DNA of 64,000 bases from Massilia psychrophila (GTDB lineage: Bacteria; Pseudomonadota; Gammaproteobacteria; Burkholderiales; Burkholderiaceae_D), in contig NZ_PDOB01000010.1 in NCBI RefSeq assembly GCF_002760665.1, forward strand, positions 62,001 to 126,000, read 5' to 3'. The notes under the pieces were generated by a model. That model had not been told where the DNA came from, ran no database searches, and was given only the letters and a program-made list of their open reading frames with translations. The position numbers and the translations under genes are program-made. The stretch's first letter is position 1. Each line of letters opens with the position of its first letter. Below, one piece after another: positions 26,305 through 40,322 of this stretch.

Positions 26305-29300
26305 ATGGATTGGCAGTTCTGGATTGACCGCGGCGGCACATTCACCGACATTGTCGCGCGCCGGCCCGACGGCACGCTAGCGACTTGCAAGTTGCTGTCC
26401 GAAAACCCCGGGCGCTATCGCGACGCTGCGGTGGCCGGCATCCGCCACCTGCTGGGGCTAAGCAGCGACGAAGCGATCGCCGTCGCGCGCATCGAGGCGG
26501 TAAAAATGGGCACCACCGTTGCAACCAACGCGCTGCTCGAGCGCCGCGGCGAACCGACCGCGCTCGCCATCACGCGCGGCTTCGGTGACGCCTTGAGAAT
26601 CGCCTACCAGAACCGCCCGCGCCTGTTCGACCGCCACATCGTGCTGCCCGAACTGCTGTATGCGGCCGTCATCGAAATCGACGAGCGGGTCGGCGCCGAC
26701 GGCGAAGTCCTGCGCGCGCTCGACCAGGCGGCTGTCCGTTCAGCACTGCAAACGCAGTACGACAGCGGCCTGCGCTCGCTGGCGATCGTCTTCATGCACG
26801 GTTACCGGTATACCGAACACGAGGCGGCCTGCGCGCGCATCGCCCGCGCCATCGGCTTTACCCAGGTGTCAAGCTCGCACCAGGTCAGTGCCTTGACGAA
26901 ACTGGTCGCGCGCGGCGACACCACGGTCGTCGACGCCTACCTGTCGCCGATCCTGCGCCGCTACGTCGACCAGGTCGCGGCCGATCTGCCTGGCGTGCAG
27001 CTGCAGTTCATGCAATCGAACGGCGGCTTGACCGACGCCCGCAGTTTCCAGGGCAAGGACAGCATCCTGTCGGGCCCGGCCGGCGGCATCGTCGGTATGG
27101 TGAAAGCGAGCCGGCTGGCCGGGTTCGAGCGGGTAATCGGTTTCGACATGGGCGGCACCTCGACTGACGTGTCGCATTTTTCGGGCGAGTTCGAGCGCGT
27201 GTTCGACACCCAGGTGGCGGGCGTGCGGGTGCGCGCGCCGATGATGAGCATTCACACGGTGGCCGCCGGCGGCGGCTCGATCCTGCATTTCGACGGCAGC
27301 CGTTACCGGGTAGGGCCCGACAGCGCCGGCGCCAACCCGGGCCCGGCCAGTTACCGGCGCGGCGGCCCGCTCACCGTCACCGACTGCAACGTCATGCTCG
27401 GTAAAATCCAGCCAGCGTATTTCCCGCGCCTGTTCGGCGTTGACGGCCGCCAGGCGCTCGACCGGGCGACGGTGCTTGCCCAGTTTTCAAGCATGGCGCG
27501 CGCGATCGGCTCCGCCACCGGCAATACGCCCACCGCCGAGCAGGTCGCCGACGGCTTCATCCGCATCGCGGTCGGCAACATGGCCAATGCGATCAAGCAG
27601 ATTTCGGTGCAGCGCGGCCACGACGTCACCCAATACGCGCTCACCAGTTTCGGCGGCGCCGGCGGCCAGCATGCCTGCCTGGTGGCCGACGCGCTCGGCA
27701 TGACGACCGTGTTCGTCCACACGCTCTGCGGCGTGATGTCAGCCTACGGCATGGGCCTGGCCGACCAGGTGGCGATGCGCGAGGCGGCGGTTGAACTGCG
27801 GCTGGACGACATCGCCGAGATGGCGCTGGCGCAGCGGCTGGACGCGCTTGGCGACGCGGCGCGCCAGGCACTGCTGGCACAAGGCGTCGGCGCCGAGCGC
27901 ATCACGCTGGTGCGCCGCGTCCACCTGCGCTACGAAGGCACCGACTCGGCCATCATCGTGCTGTTCGACGCGCCGGCGGGCATGAAGCGGCAGTTCGATT
28001 GCGCCTACAAAAAGCGCTTCTCGTTCCTGATGGCGGCAAGAAAGCTGGTGGTCGAAGCGGTGTCGGTCGAGGCCATCGGCGCGTCGAACGCGCCGCCCGA
28101 ATCAGCCGCGCAGGAGGCTGCGGGCGATAGTTCTCCGATACCCTGTGCATCGGTGCGCATGTTCGGCGGCGAGACATGGATTGACACAGCCCTGTACCAG
28201 CGCGCCGACCTGCGCGTCGGCGATTGCATCCCGGGCCCGGCCATCATCGCCGAAGACAACGCCACCACCGTCATCGAGCCGGGCTGGCAGGCGAGCGTCA
28301 CGCCGTATCGGCACATCGTCATTCAGCGCGTCGAGGCACTGCCGGCGCGGCGCGCGATCGGCACCAATGCCGACCCGGTAATGCTCGAAATCTTCAACAA
28401 CCTGTTCATGTCGATCGCCGAGCAGATGGGGCTGCGGCTGCAGAACACCGCCCATTCGGTCAACATCAAGGAGCGGCTCGACTTCAGCTGCGCCCTGTTC
28501 GACGCCGACGGCAACCTGATCGCCAACGCGCCGCACATGCCGGTCCACTTAGGCTCGATGGGCGAGAGCATCAAGACAGTCATGCAGCGCAATGCCGGGA
28601 TCATGCGCCCGGGCGACGTCTACATGCTCAACGACCCGTATCACGGCGGCACCCACCTGCCCGACGTGACGGTGATCTCGCCGGTGTTCGACGATTTGGG
28701 CGCCACCATCCTGTTCTACGTCGGCTCGCGCGGCCACCATGCCGACATCGGCGGCACCACGCCCGGCTCGATGCCGCCGGACTCGAGCTCGATCGAAGAG
28801 GAGGGGGTCTTGATCGACAACTTCAAGCTCGTCGATGGCGCCACCGGCCTGCTGCGCGACGTCGAAGCGCGCGCCTTGCTGACGGGCGCCCGCTACCCGG
28901 CGCGCAATCCCGACCAGAACATGGCCGATTTGCGCGCCCAGGTGGCGGCCAACCAGAAGGGCGTCGACGAACTGCGCAAGATGGTCGCGCACTTCGGCCT
29001 GGACGTCGTGCGCGCCTACATGGGCCACGTGCAGGACAACGCCGAAGAAGCGGTGCGGCGCGTCATTACGGCATTAAATGACGGCCAGTTCTGCCTGGAA
29101 CTCGACAACGGCGCGCGCATCGTGGTGGCGATCCGGGTCGACCAGGCCACGCGCAGCGCGGAAATTGACTTTACCGGCACGTCAACGCAGCAGGCCAACA
29201 ATTTCAACGCGCCGTCGGCGGTGTGCATGGCCGCCGTGCTGTACGTGTTCCGCACGCTGGTGAAGGATGACATCCCGCTCAACGCCGGCTGTCTGAAACC

Positions 29301-29898
29301 TTTGCGGGTGATCATCCCCGAGGGCTCGATGCTCAGGCCGCGCTATCCGGCGTCGGTCGTGTCGGGCAATGTCGAGACCTCGACCTGCATCACCAATGCC
29401 TTGTATGGCGCGCTGGGGGTGATGGCGGCGGCCCAGGGAACCATGAACAATTTTACGTTCGGTAACGCGCGCTACCAGTATTACGAGACGATATCGGGCG
29501 GGTCGGGCGCGGGGGAAGGGTTTATTGGTACCGACGTGGTGCAGACCAACATGACCAATTCACGGCTGACCGATCCGGAGATCCTCGAGTTGCGTTTTCC
29601 GGTGCGCCTGGAATCGTACGCGATCCGGCATGGGTCGGGCGGGGCGGGGCGCTGGCACGGCGGCAATGGCGCCGTTCGCAAGGTGCGCTTTCTCGAACCG
29701 ATGACGGCGGCGATCCTGTCGAACAACCGGATTTATCCGCCGTTCGGCATGGCCGGCGGCAGCGCCGGCGCGCTCGGGCGCAATTGGGTCGAGCGCGCCG
29801 ACGGCAGCGTGGAGCCGCTGGCGCATATCGGCAAGGTCGAAATGGCAGTAGGCGACGTGTTCGTCATCGAAACCCCGGGCGGCGGTGGCTACGGATAG
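26305..29898 (+). CDS. oplaH: 5-oxoprolinase / fused hydantoinase A-B family protein
   Basis: ATP-dependent opening of 5-oxoproline to glutamate is the activity of full-length members; some act on hydantoins. The 1197-residue protein fuses a HyuA part (about 1-690) and a HyuB part (about 700-1197). HyuA shows [16 protein letters not shown] with the ATPase-like phosphate loop, [25 protein letters not shown] and [15 protein letters not shown]. HyuB shows [57 protein letters not shown] and [12 protein letters not shown] at the end. This is the full length expected of single-chain oxoprolinase. The start follows GGACGGGAGACGGC. Confidence 0.9.
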   Translation: MDWQFWIDRGGTFTDIVARRPDGTLATCKLLSENPGRYRDAAVAGIRHLLGLSSDEAIAVARIEAVKMGTTVATNALLERRGEPTALAITRGFGDALRIAYQNRPRLFDRHIVLPELLYAAVIEIDERVGADGEVLRALDQAAVRSALQTQYDSGLRSLAIVFMHGYRYTEHEAACARIARAIGFTQVSSSHQVSALTKLVARGDTTVVDAYLSPILRRYVDQVAADLPGVQLQFMQSNGGLTDARSFQGKDSILSGPAGGIVGMVKASRLAGFERVIGFDMGGTSTDVSHFSGEFERVFDTQVAGVRVRAPMMSIHTVAAGGGSILHFDGSRYRVGPDSAGANPGPASYRRGGPLTVTDCNVMLGKIQPAYFPRLFGVDGRQALDRATVLAQFSSMARAIGSATGNTPTAEQVADGFIRIAVGNMANAIKQISVQRGHDVTQYALTSFGGAGGQHACLVADALGMTTVFVHTLCGVMSAYGMGLADQVAMREAAVELRLDDIAEMALAQRLDALGDAARQALLAQGVGAERITLVRRVHLRYEGTDSAIIVLFDAPAGMKRQFDCAYKKRFSFLMAARKLVVEAVSVEAIGASNAPPESAAQEAAGDSSPIPCASVRMFGGETWIDTALYQRADLRVGDCIPGPAIIAEDNATTVIEPGWQASVTPYRHIVIQRVEALPARRAIGTNADPVMLEIFNNLFMSIAEQMGLRLQNTAHSVNIKERLDFSCALFDADGNLIANAPHMPVHLGSMGESIKTVMQRNAGIMRPGDVYMLNDPYHGGTHLPDVTVISPVFDDLGATILFYVGSRGHHADIGGTTPGSMPPDSSSIEEEGVLIDNFKLVDGATGLLRDVEARALLTGARYPARNPDQNMADLRAQVAANQKGVDELRKMVAHFGLDVVRAYMGHVQDNAEEAVRRVITALNDGQFCLELDNGARIVVAIRVDQATRSAEIDFTGTSTQQANNFNAPSAVCMAAVLYVFRTLVKDDIPLNAGCLKPLRVIIPEGSMLRPRYPASVVSGNVETSTCITNALYGALGVMAAAQGTMNNFTFGNARYQYYETISGGSGAGEGFIGTDVVQTNMTNSRLTDPEILELRFPVRLESYAIRHGSGGAGRWHGGNGAVRKVRFLEPMTAAILSNNRIYPPFGMAGGSAGALGRNWVERADGSVEPLAHIGKVEMAVGDVFVIETPGGGGYG

Positions 29899-29901
29899 CC
29901 G

Positions 29902-31521
29902 CTAAGCCGACATGCCGTACTTGCGCTTCGCCGCCGTGTAAGCGTTGTTCAGCCGCGCCAGTTCCGGGTGCGCCGAATCGAGTTTGCGGATGGTGTCGAG
30001 CATGCCGGCGCAGTGTTCGGCGAGCTTGGGAGCCCAGCCCATCGCGTCGATCTGGCGCAAGATGGCGCCGGCGGCGGCGATCATCACCGGCAGGTTGCCA
30101 GGGGACAAGTGGCGCGCTTCGAGCAGGGTTTGTACCGCGCCCTTGAAGTCGCCGGCGCCGGTTTTTTCGAGCGCCACTTCGAGCCGCTGCTGGGCCTGCG
30201 CCTTGAGCTGCAGCTTGACCGAATCGGCCAGGTCGGGCCGGCCGGCCTTGACGAAGACGCTGGTTGCCTGCTGCACCGTGACGCCGCTGCCGGCGTCGTT
30301 GATTACCGACAGCACCACTTCCGACGCTCGCGTGTCGAGTTGACTGGCCAGGCAGCTGCGCGCCAGCGCGAGCTTGAGCTTGCCCGACAAGCCGGCGCCG
30401 GCGCGCACCGCCGCATGCAATTCTTCGTGCACGGCGTCGGCGTTGCCGGTCGCCTCAGCCAGCATTGCCTTTGAAAAGGCCTTGCATGCTTCGGTATTCG
30501 GATTGCCGCGCAAGGATTTTTCCAGGTCGCGAATGATTGCGCCGGCCTGCGCCGCGTCGCCTTTACGGATCAGGGCCTTGATCAGGTTGACGTGGTCTTC
30601 CGGATCGCGGAACTCGGAATACCTGGCCTTGGCGACGACCTGCCTGAACGATTTCTCGGCCACTGCCAGGTCGCCGGCTTCAAGCGCGACCTCGCCCAGT
30701 TTGCGCAGCCGGCGCACCATGTGCGGCGAGATCGCCACCGCGTCCTCCAGCGCGCTCTGGGCCAGCTTCGGAGCGCCGGTCATTTCCAGGCAGCGCGAGC
30801 GCAGGTCGTAGGCAGCCATCAGTTTCGGATGGTCGGCCACCAGGGCGGCCAGCAGCGCTTCGGCTTCGTCGAATCGCTGCTGCGCGGCCAGGGTGCGCGC
30901 CAGGCCAAGCCTGGCCCAGCCCGCCGGCTTTGCGGCGAGCACGGCGCCATACAGCACTTCGGCTTCGGCCTGCTCGTTCAGGCTGGCGTGCAGTTCGGCG
31001 CGCAGGCGCACGAATTCGGGCGCGTAGCGCGGATGCGATGCTTCGCCTCGCACGCAAGAGGCGATCGCTTCGCGGGCGTTGTCCTGGCCGATCAGCTGGA
31101 ACGCCGGGAGGAAGACGCTGCGCCGTTCGAGCGCGCGGGCAATCCGCCCGGCCAGGGCATCGACCGTGAACGGCTTGAGGATGTAATCGGTGGGCGTCAG
31201 TTCGGCGGCGCTGACGACCTTGCTGTAGACGCCTTCGGAAGTGATCATGATGAAGATGGTCAACAGGCCGATCAGCTTGTGGTGGCGCAGGTCTTCCAGC
31301 AGTTGCTGGCCGTCCTGGCCGTCGTCAAGACCGCTGCCAAGGTCGTATTCGCACAGGATGATGTCGTAAGATCGCTTGGCCAGCTGCTTGATGGCGGTAC
31401 CGGAACTGACGGCGAAGTCGATCTTGCTGATGCTTGCGAGCGTCAGCATGTTGTGCAGGCTGGCGCGCATGACCGGATTCGGGTCGATCACCAGCACTGT
31501 CAGGTTGGCATTTTCTTGCAT
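29902..31521 (-). CDS. Receiver-domain protein with TPR-like C-terminus
   Basis: From ATG 31521 the product is 539 residues. Residues 7-130 form a CheY-like receiver with Asp13, phospho-acceptor Asp60 (CEYDLGSG), Thr94 and Lys116 (ILKPF). The rest (about 150-530) is helical and alanine-rich with tetratricopeptide-like repeats, for example AELHASLNEQAEAEVLYGAV and DPEDHVNLIKALIRKGDAAQ. There is no DNA-binding or enzymatic output domain, so signalling is probably by protein contact. No histidine kinase is adjacent. The frame extends 25 codons further upstream, but those residues are not receiver-like. It ends 3 bases from the convergent oxoprolinase stop. Confidence 0.85.
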   Translation of the reverse strand: MQENANLTVLVIDPNPVMRASLHNMLTLASISKIDFAVSSGTAIKQLAKRSYDIILCEYDLGSGLDDGQDGQQLLEDLRHHKLIGLLTIFIMITSEGVYSKVVSAAELTPTDYILKPFTVDALAGRIARALERRSVFLPAFQLIGQDNAREAIASCVRGEASHPRYAPEFVRLRAELHASLNEQAEAEVLYGAVLAAKPAGWARLGLARTLAAQQRFDEAEALLAALVADHPKLMAAYDLRSRCLEMTGAPKLAQSALEDAVAISPHMVRRLRKLGEVALEAGDLAVAEKSFRQVVAKARYSEFRDPEDHVNLIKALIRKGDAAQAGAIIRDLEKSLRGNPNTEACKAFSKAMLAEATGNADAVHEELHAAVRAGAGLSGKLKLALARSCLASQLDTRASEVVLSVINDAGSGVTVQQATSVFVKAGRPDLADSVKLQLKAQAQQRLEVALEKTGAGDFKGAVQTLLEARHLSPGNLPVMIAAAGAILRQIDAMGWAPKLAEHCAGMLDTIRKLDSAHPELARLNNAYTAAKRKYGMSA

Positions 31522-31699
31522 CGGTTTCTGTTCTCGGGTCGGGTTTGCCGCGGTGCCACGCCAGCGGTTTGTTTCCATATCGGCCGGCGCGGGCAAGTCT
31601 TGAAGCTGGACGATACGCTATTACCAATATGTTACGCAATAGCCCCGGCCGCTGGCAGCGCGCCAACGACAGGGCCGGGCCGCCGATGGTGCGACGCGG

Positions 31700-31705
31700 T
31701 ATAAT
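31700..31705 (+). promoter_or_regulatory. Candidate -10 element upstream of purL
   Basis: A perfect TATAAT lies 100 bases before the purL start, in the region divergent from the receiver-TPR gene. No good -35 hexamer is seen 16-18 bases upstream. Confidence 0.35.
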
Positions 31706-31804
31706 GTCGGTCCGAGCGACATTGCTTCACCGATCACCAGCACCACCTCGATTCGCACCCTCTATTTAACCCGCAGCCACGCTGCATCAACCACCCTCAC
31801 AACC

Positions 31805-34800
31805 ATGTTGATTCTGCCGGGTTCCAATGCCCTGTCCGCATTTCGTAGCCAACGCCTCCTGGACCAACTTCAAGCGGCCGTTCCCAACGTCGCCGCGGTG
31901 CAGGCGCGTTTTGTCCATTTCATCGACGCCAGCGCGCCATTGACACCTGACGACAGCGCCCGTCTCGAGGCAATGCTGACCTACGGCGAACCGGCCCACG
32001 GCCAGGCGAGCAGCGGCGCGACCGAGCAATTTTTCGTCATTCCGCGTTTCGGCACGATCTCGCCGTGGGCCTCAAAGGCCACCGACATCGCCCGCAACTG
32101 CGGCATGGCGCACATCCACCGGATCGAGCGCGGCATCGCTTTTACGTTGACGCTCAAGACCGGATTGCTGGGGACCAGCATCGGCGCGGCGAAGAAACTG
32201 CCTGAGCTCGAGGTGGACGCCGTGGCGGCCCTGCTGCACGACCGCATGACCGAGTCGGTGCTGCGCAGCGCCGACCAGGCCGCGCTGCTGTTTCGCGAAC
32301 TCGACGCCAAAGCGCTCGAATCGATCGACCTGCTCGGCTCGGGCAGGGCGGCGCTGGCCTCTGCCAACATCGACCTTGGCCTGGCCTTGTCGAGCGACGA
32401 GATCGACTACCTGGTCGAGGCGTTCACGCGCGCGCAGCGCAATCCGACCGACGTCGAACTGATGATGTTCGCGCAGGCGAACAGCGAGCACTGCCGCCAC
32501 AAGATCTTCAACGCCGACTGGGTGATCGACGGCGAAGCCCAGGCCATGTCGCTGTTCGCCATGATCAAGAACACCCACCAGCTGCAGCCCAAGGGCACCA
32601 TCGTTGCCTACAGCGACAACTCGTCGATCATGCAAGGCGCCGTCGTCTCGCGTTTCTATCCGCGCGGCCCAAGCCACGAATATGGCGGCTCGTCCGAACT
32701 GACGCACACCCTGATGAAGGTCGAAACCCACAACCACCCGACCGCGATCTCGCCGTACCAGGGCGCCTCGACCGGCGCCGGCGGCGAAATCCGCGACGAA
32801 GGCGCGACCGGCCGCGGCGCCAAGCCAAAGGCCGGCCTGACCGGTTTTACCGTGTCGAACCTGTCGATCCCCGGCTTCGTGCACGACTGGGAAAACGCCG
32901 CCAGCGTGACGGCGCCGCTCACCGGGCGCGCCGCTGTCGCGGCCACCGCCTACGGCAAGCCGGCGCGCATTGCCTCGCCACTGCAAATCATGATCGACGG
33001 CCCGCTTGGCGGCGCCGCGTTCTCGAATGAATTCGGCCGCCCCGTGCTGGGCGGTTTTTTTCGCACCTATGAACAAAACGTCGGCGCCCTCGCGGCCGGC
33101 GGTTCGGACACCCTTGAAACGGTGTTCGGCTACCACAAGCCGATCATGATCGCCGGCGGCATTGGCAGCATCTCTGATAGCCACACCCACAAGAACGACA
33201 TCCCGGTGGGCAGCCTGCTGGTCCAGCTGGGCGGTCCCGGCATGCGCATCGGCATGGGCGGCAGCGCCGCCTCGTCGATGGCGACCGGCGCCAATACGGC
33301 CGACCTCGACTTCGACTCGGTCCAGCGCGGCAATCCCGAGATGGAACGGCGCGCCCAGGAAGTGATCAACGCCTGCTGGCAGATGGGGCTTGACAACCCG
33401 GTCATCTCGATCCACGACGTCGGCGCCGGCGGCCTGTCGAACGCTTTCCCGGAAATTACCAACGACGCCAAGCGCGGCGCGATCTTCGATTTACGCCGCG
33501 TGCCGCTGGAAGAAACCGGCATGGCGCCGAAAGAAATCTGGAGCAACGAGTCGCAGGAACGCTACGTGCTGGCGATCGCCCCCGGCGACCTGCCGCTGTT
33601 TGCCGCCCTGTGCGAGCGTGAGCGCTGCCCGTTCGCCGCGGTCGGCGTCGCCACGGAGGAGCGTCAGCTCAAGCTGGTCGATCCCCTGAACGGCAACGAC
33701 CCGGTCGACATGCCGATGGACGTTTTGCTCGGCAAGCCGCCCAAGATGCTGCGCGACGTCCAGCACGTCGAAAACAGCTTTCCCGCGGTCGAGCTGACCG
33801 GCTTCGAGCTGGCCGGCGTCGCGCACAAGGTGCTGCAGTTGCCGGCGGTGGCCGACAAGTCGTTCCTGATCACGATTGGCGACCGCAGCGTCGGCGGCAT
33901 GACCATGCGCGACCAGATGGTCGGCCCGTGGCAGGTGCCGGTGGCCGACTGCGCGGTGACCGCAATGAGCTTCGAGGGCTTCCTCGGCGAAGCGATGGCG
34001 ATGGGCGAGCGCACCCCGCTGGCGGTGATCAACGCTAAAGCCTCGGGCCGCATGGCGGTGGGCGAGGCGATCACCAACATCGCGGCGGCGCCGATTGCCG
34101 ATATTTCCGACATCAAGCTGTCGGCCAACTGGATGGCCGCCTGCGGCCAGCCGGGCCAGGACGCGGCGCTGTTCGACACCGTCAAGGCGGTCGGCATGGA
34201 GCTGTGCCCGGCACTCGGCATCAGCATCCCGGTCGGCAAGGACTCGCTGTCGATGCGCACTACCTGGAACGACGGCGACGCTGCAAAGGCTGTGATGTCG
34301 CCGGTGTCGCTGATCGTCTCGGCGTTTGCGCCAGTCGTCGACGTGCGCCGCACGCTTACGCCGCAGTTGCGGACCGACGCGGGCGACACCGTGCTGATTT
34401 TGGTCGACCTCGGACGCGGCAAGAACCGCCTCGGCGCCTCGGCACTGGCGCAGGTGACCCAGCAGCTGGGCAACGACACGCCGGACGTCGACAGCGCCGA
34501 CGACCTGAAGGCGTTTTTCGCGGCGATCCAGCAATTAAACAAACAAGCGATGGTGCTGGCTTACCATGACCGCTCCGACGGCGGGCTGTATGCGACGCTG
34601 TGCGAAATGGCGTTTGCCGGCCGCTGCGGCCTGTCGGTCAATCTCGACATCCTGGCGATGGAGAGCGAACACGCCGCCGACTGGGGTGACGCCAAGAACT
34701 GGGCCGGCCAGGTGGCGGAGCGGCGCAACGAGCTGACCTTGCGCGCGCTGTTCGCCGAGGAACTGGGCGCGGTGATCCAGGTGCGGGCGGCAGACAAGAC

Positions 34801-35866
34801 GGCGGCGATGAACGTGCTGCGCCACTACCAGTTGGGCGCGTGCAGCCACATCATCGGCAAACCGAACGAGCGCGGCGTGATCGAGTTCACCCGCGACGCC
34901 AAGATCATCTACAGCGAGAAGCGCGCCAGCCTGCACCGGCTGTGGAGCGAAACGAGCTGGCGCATCGCGCGCCTGCGCGACAATCCGGCCTGCGCCGACG
35001 CCGAATACGACCGCCTGCTCGACGAACTCGATCCGGGCATGTCGCCGGTACTGACGTTCGACCCGAACGACAACGTGGCGGCGCCCTATATCGCCGGCGG
35101 TGCGCGTCCGCGCGTGGCGATCCTGCGCGAGCAGGGCGTCAACTCGCACGTCGAGACGGCATACGTGATGCACCAGGCCGGGTTTGCCGCGGTCGACGTC
35201 CACATGAGCGACCTGATTGCCGGCCGCGCCAGGCTGGACGACTTCCAGGGCGTGATCGCGGTGGGCGGCTTTTCGTACGGCGACGTGCTGGGCGCCGGCG
35301 AAGGCTGGGCCAAGACGATCTTGTTCAACAACCTGCTGGCCGACCAGTTCGCGCGCTTTTTCTCGCGCGCCGACACCTTCGGCCTGGGCGTGTGCAACGG
35401 CTGCCAGATGATGAGCAATCTCAAATCCATCATTCCCGGCGCCCATGCATGGCCGAAATTCACGCGCAACAAGTCGGAGCAGTTCGAAGCGCGCTTCGGC
35501 ATGGTCGAGGTGCTCGATTCGCCGTCGATTTTCTTTGGTGGCATGGCCGGCACCATCACGCCGATTGCGATCGCCCACGGCGAAGGCTATGCCGACTTCT
35601 CGCAGACCGGCAACATCGACGAGGTGATCCGCGCGATGCGTTTCGTCGACAACCGCGGTGTGCCGACCGAAGCGTATCCGTTCAATCCGAACGGCTCGCC
35701 GCAAGGCCTGACGGCGGTGACGACGGCGGACGGCCGCTTCAGTGTCTTGATGCCGCACGCCGAGCGCGTGTTCCGCACGGTGCAGCAGTCGTGGTATCCG
35801 CCATCGTGGGGCGATGATTCGCCGTGGATGCGGATGTTCCGCAACGCCCGCACCTTCGTCGGGTAA
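31805..35866 (+). CDS. purL: Phosphoribosylformylglycinamidine synthase (large single-chain form)
   Basis: Catalyses the ATP- and glutamine-dependent conversion of FGAR to FGAM in purine synthesis. The 1353-residue length is that of the fused PurL-PurQ type. The synthetase part shows [41 protein letters not shown] and [17 protein letters not shown]. The C-terminal glutaminase domain has the nucleophile Cys in [11 protein letters not shown] and a His-containing region near PHAERVFR. The ATG has no strong ribosome site, but homology starts there ([14 protein letters not shown]). Confidence 0.96.
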   Translation: MLILPGSNALSAFRSQRLLDQLQAAVPNVAAVQARFVHFIDASAPLTPDDSARLEAMLTYGEPAHGQASSGATEQFFVIPRFGTISPWASKATDIARNCGMAHIHRIERGIAFTLTLKTGLLGTSIGAAKKLPELEVDAVAALLHDRMTESVLRSADQAALLFRELDAKALESIDLLGSGRAALASANIDLGLALSSDEIDYLVEAFTRAQRNPTDVELMMFAQANSEHCRHKIFNADWVIDGEAQAMSLFAMIKNTHQLQPKGTIVAYSDNSSIMQGAVVSRFYPRGPSHEYGGSSELTHTLMKVETHNHPTAISPYQGASTGAGGEIRDEGATGRGAKPKAGLTGFTVSNLSIPGFVHDWENAASVTAPLTGRAAVAATAYGKPARIASPLQIMIDGPLGGAAFSNEFGRPVLGGFFRTYEQNVGALAAGGSDTLETVFGYHKPIMIAGGIGSISDSHTHKNDIPVGSLLVQLGGPGMRIGMGGSAASSMATGANTADLDFDSVQRGNPEMERRAQEVINACWQMGLDNPVISIHDVGAGGLSNAFPEITNDAKRGAIFDLRRVPLEETGMAPKEIWSNESQERYVLAIAPGDLPLFAALCERERCPFAAVGVATEERQLKLVDPLNGNDPVDMPMDVLLGKPPKMLRDVQHVENSFPAVELTGFELAGVAHKVLQLPAVADKSFLITIGDRSVGGMTMRDQMVGPWQVPVADCAVTAMSFEGFLGEAMAMGERTPLAVINAKASGRMAVGEAITNIAAAPIADISDIKLSANWMAACGQPGQDAALFDTVKAVGMELCPALGISIPVGKDSLSMRTTWNDGDAAKAVMSPVSLIVSAFAPVVDVRRTLTPQLRTDAGDTVLILVDLGRGKNRLGASALAQVTQQLGNDTPDVDSADDLKAFFAAIQQLNKQAMVLAYHDRSDGGLYATLCEMAFAGRCGLSVNLDILAMESEHAADWGDAKNWAGQVAERRNELTLRALFAEELGAVIQVRAADKTAAMNVLRHYQLGACSHIIGKPNERGVIEFTRDAKIIYSEKRASLHRLWSETSWRIARLRDNPACADAEYDRLLDELDPGMSPVLTFDPNDNVAAPYIAGGARPRVAILREQGVNSHVETAYVMHQAGFAAVDVHMSDLIAGRARLDDFQGVIAVGGFSYGDVLGAGEGWAKTILFNNLLADQFARFFSRADTFGLGVCNGCQMMSNLKSIIPGAHAWPKFTRNKSEQFEARFGMVEVLDSPSIFFGGMAGTITPIAIAHGEGYADFSQTGNIDEVIRAMRFVDNRGVPTEAYPFNPNGSPQGLTAVTTADGRFSVLMPHAERVFRTVQQSWYPPSWGDDSPWMRMFRNARTFVG

Positions 35867-35908
35867 GGGCGGCAGCATATAAAATAGAGGTCCGAAAATA
35901 GAGGTCCG

Positions 35909-35941
35909 AAAAAAAGCGCTTCAATTGAAGCGCTTTTTTTT
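35909..35941. terminator. Bidirectional terminator between purL and katG
   Basis: A perfect hairpin with 7-base GC-containing arms (GCGCTTC / GAAGCGC), loop AATT, and A- and T-tracts of about seven bases on each side. It can end both converging transcripts. A short direct duplication (AAAATAGAGGTCCGA) lies just before it at about 35880-35910. Confidence 0.9.
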
Positions 35942-35973
35942 AGTTGCCGGCGTCGTTTAAGGTTCGGCGCCTC

Positions 35974-38283
<2,310 letters not shown>

Positions 38284-38373
38284 TCAAATCATCCGGACGG
38301 CAGCGTATGCTTCTCCCGCCATACACAGCGCCCGTCCTCTAGACAACGTTGCCGCCGTCTGCGCGGATAACTC

Positions 38374-38400
38374 AGTATAGACATTCCTGGTTGTTTGTAA
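38374..38400 (-). promoter_or_regulatory. Candidate katG promoter
   Basis: On the minus strand TTACAA and TATACT are separated by 15 bases, about 130 bases upstream of katG. Inverted AGACA/TGTCT arms surround it at about 38379-38412. Spacing is short, so this is tentative. Confidence 0.35.
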
Positions 38401-38581
38401 GATTGATTGTCTAAATGAATTCGATCAACAACTTCTATCTGCGGGGGCAAGAGGCAACGCCTGCGCCTTTTATCCTGCTGCTGCCTGTTTTGTCTTCGCG
38501 GCGGTGCAGTAACAAACCAGGCAACGATACAGGTAAGCCGGACATCGTGTTCAGCCGCTCTCGTGCCGTGAAAAAGCGCGC
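38401..38581. other. Spacer between the katG promoter and the PPIase terminator
   Basis: An 87-codon plus-strand frame from 38415 covers this stretch but lacks a ribosome site, runs through the terminator and resembles no family. I see no gene here. Confidence 0.5.
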
Positions 38582-38613
38582 AAAAAAAAGGCGCTCCGAA
38601 CGAAGCGCCTTTT
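38582..38613 (-). terminator. Terminator of the PpiC gene run
   Basis: On the minus strand AAGGCGCT and AGCGCCTT form a perfect stem around a TCGTTCGG-type loop, followed by a run of eight U residues. It lies 45 bases after the stop of the second PpiC gene and closes the operon. Confidence 0.88.
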
Positions 38614-38657
38614 GTATAACGTTTTTTAGTAACCCCTGCCTGTCGCCAGGACCGAGC

Positions 38658-39434
38658 TTACTGGACTTTGGCTTTTAACAGCAGCTGCTCGCGGAACGCT
38701 TGCAGCTTTTTTTGCTGCAGCGACTCGGCCACTTGGGCCTTGACTTCGTCGAACGCCGGAATTTTTGCCGCGCGGGTGTCTTCCAGCTTGATCACGTGGA
38801 AGCCGAACTGGGTCTTGACCGGGGTATCGGTGACCTGGCCCTTGTTCAGCTTGACCATCGCTTGCGAGAACTCGGGGACGTAGGACGCCGCGCTAGCCCA
38901 ATCAAGGTCGCCGCCGTTGGCTGCCGAACCGTCTTTCGAGCCCTTTGCCAGTTCTTCGAACTTGCCGCCCGCCTTCAACTTGACGATGATGGCCTTCGCT
39001 TCGTCTTCCGTGGCGACCAGGATGTGGCGCGCATGGTATTCCTTGTCGCCGACCTGGGATTTGTACCTGTCGTACTCGGCCTTGATCTCGGCATCCTTGA
39101 CCGGATTCTTCTTGACGTAATCGGCCAGCATCGCGTTGACGATGATGGCCTGGCGCGCGTTGTCGATCGCCGTCTTGACTTCAGGACGGGTGCCGAAGCC
39201 TTGCTTGTCGGCTTCCTGGATCAGCACTTCACGGCCGATCAAGTCCTTCTTGATTGCTTCGCGCAATTGCGGGGAATCGGTTTGTTTGCCTTGTGCAACC
39301 ACTTGCTTGACGATCTGGTCGACTTTTGTCGACGGGATTGGCTTGCCGTTGACGGTCGCGACGTTTTGCGCGAATACCGGGGCGGCGACCAGGGCGGTCA
39401 GGGCTAACAACAGGCTGGCTGGCTTTAAAGTCAT
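38658..39434 (-). CDS. Periplasmic parvulin peptidyl-prolyl isomerase (second copy)
   Basis: A 258-residue foldase. It has a signal peptide ending VFAQ, a SurA/PrsA-like N-terminal helical region (SPQLREAIKKDLIGREVLI) and a parvulin domain (about 135-230: EYHARHILVATEDEAKAIIVKL, GGDLDWASAAS, FGFHVIKLED). It probably assists outer-membrane protein folding. It is a tandem paralogue of the gene 109 bases upstream. ATG 39434 (MTLKPAS) is chosen because it begins the signal peptide; the frame extends 21 codons further. Confidence 0.92.
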   Translation of the reverse strand: MTLKPASLLLALTALVAAPVFAQNVATVNGKPIPSTKVDQIVKQVVAQGKQTDSPQLREAIKKDLIGREVLIQEADKQGFGTRPEVKTAIDNARQAIIVNAMLADYVKKNPVKDAEIKAEYDRYKSQVGDKEYHARHILVATEDEAKAIIVKLKAGGKFEELAKGSKDGSAANGGDLDWASAASYVPEFSQAMVKLNKGQVTDTPVKTQFGFHVIKLEDTRAAKIPAFDEVKAQVAESLQQKKLQAFREQLLLKAKVQ

Positions 39435-39542
39435 TGTTCGATTCCTATAAAAACTCAAAATGAGGTCACGTCTCGCGACGGGGCGCGCCAGCGCCAAGCT
39501 GGCGCCGGCCGGTCCTGCCTACTTCCTTGCTTCCTTAAATGC

Positions 39543-40322
39543 TTACTGCACCTTGGCTTTGGTGACCATGGCATCTTGGTACGCTTGCAGCTTCTTCTGC
39601 TGCAGCGCTTCTTCGATCTGGCCCTTGACTTCTTCGAGCGCCGGCATCTTGGTCGGGCGGGTGTCGTCGAGCTTGACGACGTGGAAGCCGTTCGGGGTCT
39701 GCACCGGGTTCTCGGTCACAGCGCCTTTTTGCAGGCCGACAAAGGCGTCGCTGAATACTTTCGGGAACGACGACGGCGCTGCCCAGTCGAGGTCGCCTCC
39801 GGTGTTCGCGGTGCCGGTGTCTTTCGACGTCTTGGCCAGTTCTTCGAACTTGGCGCCGCCCTTCAGCTTGGCGATGATGGCCTTCGCTTCGGCTTCGGTG
39901 CCGGCCAGGATGTGGCGGACATGGTATTCCTTGTCGCCGGCCTGGGCCTTGTAAATGTCGTACTCGGCTTTGATGTCGGCTTCCTTGACCGGGTTCTTGG
40001 CCATGTAGTCACGTACCAGCGCGTTGATGATGATGGTCTGGCGGGCAGTGTCCATCTGCGACTTGACGGTGGCGTCTTTCTCGTACCCTTGCTTGACCGC
40101 TTCCTGCATCATCACTTCGCGGGCGATCAGGTCTTTTTTGATGGCTTCGCGCAACTGCGGCGAATCCGGCTGCTGGCCCTGGGCGACGACTTGCTTGACG
40201 ACTGCATCGGCACGCGACGACGGGATGGCTTTGCCATTGACTACGGCGAGGTTTTGCGCGAATGCCGGCATGGCGGTGATGGCAAGGAGTGCTAACAGCA
40301 AGCGGGCTGGCTTTAAGGTCAT
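39543..40322 (-). CDS. Periplasmic parvulin peptidyl-prolyl isomerase (first copy)
   Basis: A 259-residue paralogue of the following gene with the same design. Signal peptide MTLKPARLLLALLAITAMPA and beyond, the same SPQLREAIKKDLIAREVMM helix, and a parvulin domain with EYHVRHILAGTEAEAKAII, GGDLDWAAPSSF and NGFHVVKLDDTRP. The two proteins are alike over their full length but differ in charge of the domain surface, so substrates may differ. It follows bolA by 127 bases on the same strand. Confidence 0.92.
   Translation of the reverse strand: MTLKPARLLLALLAITAMPAFAQNLAVVNGKAIPSSRADAVVKQVVAQGQQPDSPQLREAIKKDLIAREVMMQEAVKQGYEKDATVKSQMDTARQTIIINALVRDYMAKNPVKEADIKAEYDIYKAQAGDKEYHVRHILAGTEAEAKAIIAKLKGGAKFEELAKTSKDTGTANTGGDLDWAAPSSFPKVFSDAFVGLQKGAVTENPVQTPNGFHVVKLDDTRPTKMPALEEVKGQIEEALQQKKLQAYQDAMVTKAKVQ

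Noticed and set aside
38340-38420. OxyR box upstream of katG
   Set aside because: Inverted AGACA/TGTCT arms exist, but the four ATAG-type spaced elements of a classical OxyR site are not present.
38415-38678. 87-codon ORF upstream of katG
   Set aside because: Lacks a ribosome site, runs through a strong terminator and has no recognisable features.
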